NCBI GenBank assembly: GCA_947311845.1
Contig: CAMZMU010000059.1
Location: 37,499,226-37,563,225, forward strand
Direction of reading: 5' to 3'
DNA: 64,000 nt
From: Poa pratensis
Lineage: Eukaryota > Streptophyta > Magnoliopsida > Poales > Poaceae
A model generated the notes under the pieces. It made no database searches. It was given only the letters and a program-made list of their open reading frames with translations, and was not told where the DNA came from. A program made the translations under genes and the position numbers. This document shows positions 56,690-64,000 of this stretch, piece by piece (position 1 is the stretch's first letter; the number at the start of each line of letters is the position of its first letter).

Positions 56690-57270
56690 TTAGGGTTGGC
56701 TCGTAGTCGGCAGGCGCCTCGAAGCCATGGATGTTCACCAACGTTGGCAAGGTCAGGGGTCTTGCACGTCGTTGCGGAATCTCACTCCAGGTCTCCAGTG
56801 GCAACTGGCACCTACAAATTCAGATACAAACCAGTGAATATCAACACCCCAATACTGCAGGAAAGTAGATTACACATGGATTAGGTAGCGGTGCTAAAAA
56901 CCTAAATCATTCGGAGCTGCACGTACTAGCTGAAGGGTATGTGTGGTAAGAATCTGGATGTCACACCCTTTTTGCCTAGCAGTGGCCGGCCAGATATGTT
57001 CCTCTTCACCATGTCAGTGACGACATAAGGACCACCCACATGCTCAACAGCACCCAAAATCATCTGCTGTGAGAAGGTCAAACTAAGAATAGATCAAAGA
57101 GACAAATCTAACAGAAAGGTAATTCGCATCTCATGTTTGATCTTACCTTGACAGCTTCATCGCAGCCTTAGAAGCGGTCACGGTAGCCTCAGTATCACCA
57201 GTCTGACTGACCCACCATATCACTATTTGGCAGGTTGAAGAGCTTGCCGCCTTGAGCGTTCTGGCTCTGG
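56690..57270 (-). pseudogene. Exon-like remnants of an unrecognised gene
   Basis: Three minus-strand pieces look like exons bounded by splice-like dinucleotides: about 57147-57260 (AQGGKLFNLPNSDMV, then GDTEATVTASKAAMKLSR in another frame, donor GTAAGA), about 56925-57062 (MILGAVEHVGGPYVVTDMVK, then RNISGRPLLGKKGV), and about 56690-56812 (LTLPTLVNIHGFEAPADYEP). Together with the duplicated last exon at 56082-56190 they could form one broken gene. I do not recognise the family, and frameshifts are present. Confidence 0.4.
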
Positions 57271-57890
57271 TGTGGACAATATGAGTCAGGGACAACCACT
57301 TCTAGGTGATGCCTCTGTCTCTACTCTCTACACCTGTTCTAATTCTGCTAGCTTATAGATTCATACAAGCATACCAATTGAGATGCCTGTTGCAGAGTTA
57401 AGGAGTTGAAGCTAAGCTGTTGAGGAGGCGATGGTCCGAATCCAGTCTCCACGATAAGACATTAAGGTTCTTGCCCTTCTCATCTTCCTTTAGCATGATT
57501 TATTTCAGCAAACATAGTTATTTTTTTCTCTAAAAGCAAACATAGTTGTTGATCTATTTTTTAGTCTTCCTACCGCTTTTGATCCGTGAGGTTTTGAGTT
57601 CAGCTTCAGAACAATTTCTTAATGGCCGTGTAAATTAAAAGGCTAGAGCTGAATTAAGTGTTATTGTCACAAATTTATATAACTACAAACTATTAACTAT
57701 TTTTGTGGCGCCTCTTTCAGTAGGCAATTCGCGCTCCTGATGCAGCTATAAAACGCTTCATATCACATTGCACTTGTTTGATCCACATCCACTCCATCTC
57801 CAGTTTTTACTTCTTTGGGGGATACATGGAGCATTCACATCCACTCCATCTCCATTGAGTGATTCATTTGATGGATGATTCCTCATTCGG
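57271..57890. other. Short intergenic region, 3' side of the F-box gene
   Basis: No gene. It contains a direct repeat CACATCCACTCCATCTCCA at 57783 and 57837. Confidence 0.5.
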
Positions 57891-59468
57891 CTAGCCTATA
57901 ACCATTCCATCATCCGACGTGGACGGAGCAGAATCGCCAAGATGAACCCACATGTACTGCAATAGGTTTTTACAGGAACCCTCGGCGAATCGTTCACCGG
58001 AGGAATCTGATTCCAGATCGTAGCGCCAAGCACAGCCGCTGCTATCCGCAACCTCCTTACGCATTTCCTCCTTGGCCACGAAGAAGAGGCGGCCGCCAGA
58101 GCTCGCGAGCTTTGCCTGGATCACCTGAGGACGGCCGTAGAACTTGGGGAGGTACATCTTGTTCGCCATGGACTGGGGTGGCCTGGCCATAAAAAACGAA
58201 GATGTCGTTCCCGTGAAGAGTGCGCGGCCACCTAAAGACTCCATCCTCTCCCACTTCATCTTCTTCTCGTTGAGCCTCTGGACGTAAACGGGCGTCCCGT
58301 TGCTGCCCGTCAGAGCGGCGAGCAGCTTCCCCTGCGACTCGACGAGGTAGCAGTTCTCGTACGGAATGCCGGGACCGAAGCTGGCGGGTTTCGTGAGCAC
58401 TCTCCAGTCGGTTTTAATTGGATCATACACTCCTAGACCCCCCTCCTCGCCCAGGCAGTACAGCTTCCCCTTGTGCCTCACCGGGTTGCAGGAGGACGAC
58501 ATTGCAAAGAAACCACCATCACCTTGAAAGCTCTTCCAGCTTCCACCATCCCAGCTCTGGATCTTGACGTCGCCCAAGTCCGGGTAGACGGAGAAGATCC
58601 TGCGGTCGTAGGGGCGATAGCCATCGCCGTGTTGCTCCCGTGGAGCGCAGCACATGAATCCTTCGTCGTTCTCTCTCTGCGGCGTCTCGAACACGGAGGA
58701 GCCGGCATCGTCGTCCAAGAGATTAATAAACATGACGGTCTTCCTCGCCGTCCGGAGCATCAGGCAACCATTGCCATCCGCCCAGAAGACCCTGCAGCCT
58801 TGTGTCTGAGGAGGAGTGGCTAGGACGAACATCTTGTGCAGGTAGGGGTGGTAGCACCGGACCGAGCCGGCGCCGGTGACCACGGTGCTGAGCAAGAAGG
58901 GGGCGTCGTCGGCCGGGTAGACCGGAAACGCGCACGAGCTCCAGTGCTTGCAGACCGAAGCGAACCGGGGGACGTCGGCCAGCGGGAGCCGCCGGCATAT
59001 CAGCCAGAGCATCTCCGGCAGGAAGCCCGACCAATCTACGTCGCGACGACAATGCGGCGGCCGGATGCTTCTACTACCGGTGCTGCTTTCCAGTACTTCC
59101 ATGTCCGTTTCGCAACTGATCTCCAGTCCTGCAATAATCAATGGGTGTGAGAGCGATGCATCATGCATCGGGCGTTGGTTGATGTGCCGACTGTGCGTCG
59201 GCGTACCTTGCATCTGGTCGTGTAGTGATTGGGCATGGTGTCGCGGGCGCTTGAGGGCGTGGTGGTGGTGGTCGTCGTCCGCGATGGAAGGGCGGTGGCG
59301 CTTGGCGACGGAGAGTGACGAGAAGAGGGAGGAGAGATCCTCATCCGGTACCGTGCCGCTGTTGCCGCCGGTGGTGGTAGAAGGATCGCAGTCGCAACAT
59401 TGCTTCTTCGTCTTCTTGATCTCAGCGGCAGTCGGCGGCCAATCCTCCGCCCTCTTGCCCCGATCCAT
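57891..59468 (-). CDS. F-box protein with DUF295 C-terminal domain
   Basis: A 525-aa frame starting at 59468 (MDRGKRAEDWPPTAAEIKKT). The F-box lies at about 143-180 (DVDWSGFLPEMLWLICRRLP, then LADVPRFASVCKHWSSCA), the part that binds SKP1 in SCF ubiquitin ligases. The C-terminal half has DUF295-style blocks (DGNGCLMLRTA, NPVRHKGKLYCLGEEGGLGV, GRPQVIQAKLASSGGRLFFV). This is a large, fast-evolving grass family, and the target is unknown. The N terminus is a long low-complexity extension with a His run (68-71). The frame is intact. A 78-nt segment at 59129-59206 could be an optional intron. Downstream are short tails to a stop at 57891. Confidence 0.88.
   Translation of the reverse strand: MDRGKRAEDWPPTAAEIKKTKKQCCDCDPSTTTGGNSGTVPDEDLSSLFSSLSVAKRHRPSIADDDHHHHALKRPRHHAQSLHDQMQGTPTHSRHINQRPMHDASLSHPLIIAGLEISCETDMEVLESSTGSRSIRPPHCRRDVDWSGFLPEMLWLICRRLPLADVPRFASVCKHWSSCAFPVYPADDAPFLLSTVVTGAGSVRCYHPYLHKMFVLATPPQTQGCRVFWADGNGCLMLRTARKTVMFINLLDDDAGSSVFETPQRENDEGFMCCAPREQHGDGYRPYDRRIFSVYPDLGDVKIQSWDGGSWKSFQGDGGFFAMSSSCNPVRHKGKLYCLGEEGGLGVYDPIKTDWRVLTKPASFGPGIPYENCYLVESQGKLLAALTGSNGTPVYVQRLNEKKMKWERMESLGGRALFTGTTSSFFMARPPQSMANKMYLPKFYGRPQVIQAKLASSGGRLFFVAKEEMRKEVADSSGCAWRYDLESDSSGERFAEGSCKNLLQYMWVHLGDSAPSTSDDGMVIG
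59129..59206 (-). other. 78-nt in-frame candidate intron in the F-box gene
   Basis: On the coding strand it runs from CAAG|GTACGCC to TTATTGCAG|GACTGG, with a T-rich end and a consensus acceptor. It is 26 codons long without a stop. Removal deletes residues 88-113, upstream of the F-box. Both forms keep the frame. Confidence 0.5.
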
Positions 59469-59469
59469 C

Positions 59470-61399
59470 CTTCTTCCGATCTTAATCTTCCCCTCGTCGG
59501 TATCTATCTATTATTACGAATAAAACTCGATCGGAAGACTCCAGATTGGAAACGAAATTGTATTGACTTGGTCTTCTGTAAATCTGTAATGCAGGCCTGA
59601 ATCTCAGAATCTGCCTCTAAAAAAAAAAACTCAAAAGCCTGAATCTGCCTCTGAAAGAAAACTCGCTCGCCTCTGACCGTCAGGCGTCAGCACATTGGCA
59701 TCTTCAGCAAAGGTAGCTCGGAACCGAATGGTAATTGGGCCATTGGCACAATGACTCCCCCTCAGCTACGTCAAACCAAATGTGTTTTTCTTGCACATCT
59801 GTTTTTTCTTCTTATTCGCTCAAGCAAGCAGGGGTGGTGCACTGCACCCTCGTCTACGCTTTCTCAGCACTGCATTTCAACGTGATGTTTCAAATCATGC
59901 ATTGTAAACCGAACCAAATAGTACAACTACAAAAATAAATATTTTGCATTGAAAATCTGCAAAAATAAATACTATTAGTACTACTTTTGTTTTTTATTGA
60001 AATAATGTTAGTACTACTTACACTATACCACGTGCCTCATTTGGCGGCATTTTGGTAGAGGCATTTTCTCAACATGCCTCAATTACACAGAATAAAATGC
60101 ATTTTTAGTAGAATGCCTCAAAAGGATAATCATAGGAAGGCATATTAATAGAAATGCCTAAAAAATTATAAACATCAAACGCAATTAGAAGAAAATGCCT
60201 CAAAAGCTTTTAGTATCAAAGGAATTTTCAGGAAAGCCACATATTTATTATTTTAGGGGGCAATTCGTCAGTATGCCACTAAACATACCATCTACATAAT
60301 CATTGTACTTTGCCTTTGGGTTCCGGATAAAATACATAAATCAAGATCATGGGGTACATAAGCCAGCAGTGCCAGAACAATCTCAAGTAAAACCCTGCGA
60401 CTTTTATTCATCCATCTCTGCTAAAATGATGATACATTCAGACAGTTTACTCAAAATTTTCAACACGGCTTGCAGTCATCGCGCATGTATGGTAGCCTGT
60501 GTTAAAGAGGAGAATGGTTCAAGCATGTGCTCAGTTTGGAGCATTTAGATCAGCCCAGTAGGAAATACGATGGGCAGGCCCATTTTTGTGCTTAAACCTT
60601 TTTTTAACTCCATTTATCTGCACCGAAGAAGCGATGCTCCTGCAGACGATTGAAGAGGAAGAAAAACGATCAACAGCTAAGATTGATGATTCTCTTTGCC
60701 TTTCATGTTTTTTCATAGTTTCTCTCACAAACTGACGCACTCCAAAGTTACCTGGAACAATGGGTACATAATTTTACTGGCTCTGGCACAGGACGGGCCA
60801 TGGAACCGCAGGCACTGAAAGGTCATCATACATCACATAGACTTGACTTAACACCGGCTTCCCTAAGCTCCGGTAACCATGCATGGCAGCGTCAGCTCTA
60901 CATGCTCCACTACCGTTTCTGCGTAGCGCCTCCTACAATATGAACTACGAGGCGGACGCGATATTATCTCGTGCGAGCCGGCGGCAGGCTTCGGTGGTTG
61001 CGGAACTTTCGGTAATGGGAATTCATTAGGCGGCGGCCGGCGCTAGCTAGCAGCTGGGAGTTGATAAACTGTATGTATAGGACAACTATCTGTGTATACG
61101 TGTATTGTATTATACCATGTACCTGTACCCCTTTGTGTACCATATATATATAAAGAGAGAGGAGGCCTGCCGTATGAGCAAGGCACTACCCTACACTACC
61201 AAACCTACCCTTTTGTCAGGAGTGAGCGGCTGGACAGACGACGTATCGCTCCTTTACGTGGAAAGGAACGTGGCACCAACCTCTCTGACATGAGTTTAAA
61301 TTCAGATTTGGTCGTCGAGAAATTCATATGTCCCGGTTACCAATTTGTACACTTATTTGTCGGTTAGAAATTTATTCATATAAATCTATAGAAGTATCA
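59470..61399. other. Intergenic, no gene recognised
   Basis: The first 150 bp are the F-box promoter and leader. 60030-60280 carries several AATGCCTCAAAAG-like motifs without clear ends. Frames at 60303-60740 and 61092-61367 have no recognisable domain. Confidence 0.45.
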
Positions 61400-61570
61400 C
61401 AGTCTTGTAGTAATCATTTGTTCATCTAGTGCAAAAAGAAAAGAATAAAGAACACTAGTATTGTCTTAACCAATTGTGATTTTTTTTGACTTTACAAATA
61501 AGTTCATCGAAATTTAACAATAATTTATTTATGTAGTGCAAAAATATCATTAAAGTGGAACCTTGCATCA
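61400..61570. repeat. Diverged direct repeat, first copy
   Basis: Shares with 63530-63690, in order, TTTGTTCAT, ATTGTCTTA, AATAATTTATTTAT, GTGCAAAAAT and TAAAGTGGAACCTTGC. The copies are about 2.1 kb apart and in the same orientation. They may be ends of a decayed element or a local duplication. Confidence 0.7.
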
Positions 61571-63529
61571 TATGCTAGGCAAACATGCCGACCGCCCGAG
61601 CCCCAAGCGGTAGAGGCCCCTTCCACATATTAACAATGTGTATCAATCACTATTTTTTATTATATATTTGTTATGATAAAGAGTCTATTGATTATGTAGA
61701 AAAACAAAAGATCAATTTCCAGGAGTAAGTGCACAATACAAATCTCTGATCGTATGAATCACATAGAAACAAATTATAATGATCAGCCCAACAAGGATGG
61801 TTGGTACTTTGACGACGAGTCTCTCTCGAGTATGCCTGCAAGTACTAAAAACTACCTTAGGTATAGCGATGTTATTTTAGTACCAAGCACAAAGAAGATG
61901 CACATCATCAACAAATTATTGAACCCATCACTATATGATTTGGTGACAACATCCTCCTACAAACCATATATATTCAGGTTTTTCTATTTTAGTATAGCTA
62001 ATAAGTAATTACAAACCTCTACCAAGATATTTGTATAACATATAATCTAGAGATCTCTACCCATATATATCTAATCATGCAACTGACATAAATTAATCAA
62101 GGAGACATATGATTTTCGTGTTTTTTATTTTCTCACATTTGACATAATTTGGTTTATATATTTTGAACACGCAATGTATTAATAACTAATGTAAGTTTAT
62201 TATAATATATGGTGACCACAAATTGATAAAAAATAAGTTATAAAAAAGTATAAAAGTTTATTATAAATAATTATGAGTACTTTTACATGCCTCAGGGCCA
62301 ATAATATGAATGGAGCGCCCCTGGTCCTACATTATGAATAAACAATTAGAATTTTTTTGTCATCATTCCAATCTTCTAAAAGATATGTTGAATCATTTCT
62401 TTCAAAATTATCATTAACCATGGTGTCGTACTTGTGGAGCAACTACTCTTCATGAGCCATATTATAAATTGGAAACACAATAATCACTGGCGAAGGTGTT
62501 ATTTTAGAATCTTTTTGACCCCGTAGTAGTTAGTGCACCCGTGTATTTAACAGAAGATAAACAAGGTTTAGGAAAAACATACTAGACATCGTAAAAATTA
62601 TGAAATGTTACTTTTTTCCGATTTGGTTTACATCCACAGTCACCCAGCCCGCTTCCGTGAAAAAATCTTAAAACTGAAAATGAATTGGTCCGGGTTTGAA
62701 TTTGTAATTCGAGGGAGCCATATTAATTGTGGTAAGTCCAAAATTCAGTCTTAGCCTCATACGGTATTCAGCTTTAGATTATGTGTACGACAACTTCTAA
62801 CATAGTTGGTCTCAAAAGGCTCTTTCTCCAAATGCAGTACATACAAACGGTAGTAAATAATATTATTGTTAATTGCGCCTTCAACCCATCTACCCATCGA
62901 CAATTAAGCCCACCGGAATATGTTGAATCTAAAATAGAATACATACACGCCGCTTGACCTTGTCACAAATGCGCATCTCCTTTTTTTTTACCCAATTTCA
63001 TACCTTTTGTATGAACCGGTGAATCGGCATATTGACATGGACTATAGTGTCTCGCTAGGGATATGTATTTAGTTTAAGACTCCCTTCATTACATCAAACA
63101 AAACATTGTACTACATAGTTTAAAATTATAGTGAATACACAAGCTACAAGTTTTTGTATCTATCTTTCCATACATTATTCAACTCTGATGAATAAATATT
63201 ATTCAAAACCCTTGAATAATTATATATGAGCATATGTTCTTTAGCAAAACATATATGTATACCTCCTTGGTTGAATCTAGTCTAGAAGAAATTAGTGATT
63301 TACTACTCAAATTGGGTATGCACAGAAGTTAGAACATTATGGAAGAGGCTTTTTAATATTTTATTTCCGCTTTTCATATTTCTTTTCAACTAATTTTATT
63401 TCATTCCCTTCTATGTGTACTTTTATTTTTTATTATAGTTTTAGTTTACCTCGACGTTATATTTATGTGAATCTTTTGTTTTTCTTTCTCGGTTACAATT
63501 TTTTCAATACAAATGTATACATTTTTCAC
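61571..63529. other. AT-rich sequence between the direct repeats, no gene recognised
   Basis: An 84-aa plus-strand frame at 61754-62008 (YFDDESLSSMPASTKNYLRY, then SDVILVPSTKKMHIIN) is unusually protein-like for the region but I cannot name it. A GGGCCAATAATATGAATGGAG stretch near 62295 may be a transposon end. Nothing else is supported. Confidence 0.4.
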
Positions 63530-63690
63530 AATGATGTACGTAGTAAGAATTTGTTCATATAGAACCAAAAAAATACACCATTGTCTTAGTCATGTTACAA
63601 AATTCTTCTCCACTTTAAACATACGTTCATAGAAATCTAAACAATAATTTATTTATCCAGTGCAAAAATCAGTAAAGTGGAACCTTGCGC
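63530..63690. repeat. Diverged direct repeat, second copy
   Basis: Partner of 61400-61570. The sequence after it (to 64000) is AT-rich and without recognisable features. Confidence 0.7.
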
Positions 63691-64000
63691 GGATCTCAAT
63701 CGGTGATTGCAACAAAGACTGAGCATTGCAGGATTCTCATTCCAAGAAAAATTAACAAGATTGTAGAAAAGGTAAATTCAGATTTACATTTTGCATCAGC
63801 AAATTTCAAATAGAATCGAGAAAGTCCTTAGTGTTGCAAAAAAGAAAATATAAAGGACATATGTAGTGGAACTTGCCCAATATAGGTTTTCTAGAATAGG
63901 ACCACACTTTCAAACGATGATAGTTGTACCCCTGATTTTTGATACTAATCAAAGGATGACAGTTTTACACATGATATTTGATACTTATGTATAGCCCATC

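Noticed and set aside
1..64000. tRNA, rRNA, snoRNA genes or CRISPR arrays
   Set aside because: No cloverleaf, rRNA or regularly spaced repeat-spacer pattern was seen; tandem repeats present have no unique spacers.

Overview
This is nuclear DNA of a grass, most probably a Pooideae cereal or forage species (Triticeae or a close relative). The evidence is the transposon complement: gypsy LTRs starting TGATACGTC, Athila-like gypsy elements with a tRNA-Asp primer site, CACTA elements with GGTCCCGG-type subterminal repeats, and TA-flanked Stowaway MITEs. GC-rich monocot-type genes (a CYP714-like P450, an LEA_2/NHL protein, an F-box/DUF295 protein) agree with this. There are no bacterial operons, tRNA or rRNA genes, or CRISPR arrays.

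1-10 kb is mostly repeat debris: a broken Ty1/copia pol with a stub of its 3' LTR, a decayed LINE, an intact 115-bp Stowaway MITE, MITE fragments, and a hAT-type MITE split by a complete gypsy solo LTR (both with perfect target-site duplications, TSDs). 10.0-30.2 kb is one nested stack. A hAT-like element (termini CAGGGCCGGG, near-perfect 8-bp TSD) contains two opposite-facing long elements starting TGAAAG and ending CTTTCA (5-bp TSDs, probably solo LTRs), a 10.5-kb gypsy element with both LTRs and TSD AACCC, and a 2.9-kb CACTA element with TSD TTC.

30.3-44.5 kb holds a two-exon CYP714-type cytochrome P450 with a 4.7-kb intron and a 1-bp frameshift near the end. Its last ~330 bp and 3' flank are repeated downstream, broken by homopolymer runs, a LINE RNase H remnant and a CACTA-like insertion. 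44.5-50.4 kb has an intact LEA_2/NHL gene, a diverged second copy truncated by a CACTA element, and captured pieces of a BTB/MATH gene and an ICE-like bHLH gene.

51.6-59.6 kb is the conserved genic part. It has a seven- or eight-exon gene for a conserved WD40-like protein (455 aa if all introns are spliced) and, on the minus strand, a 525-aa F-box/DUF295 gene. Between them lie exon-like remnants of an unrecognised minus-strand gene with a tandemly duplicated last exon. 59.6-64 kb is AT-rich intergenic DNA with one pair of diverged direct repeats.

I found no metabolic cluster or defence-like system. The interest lies in the transposon nesting, which TSDs and paralogous empty sites make readable; in the palindrome arrays of the TGAAAG elements; in two in-frame, stop-free candidate introns; and in the P450 and LEA duplications. 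All coordinates and alignments were read by eye.
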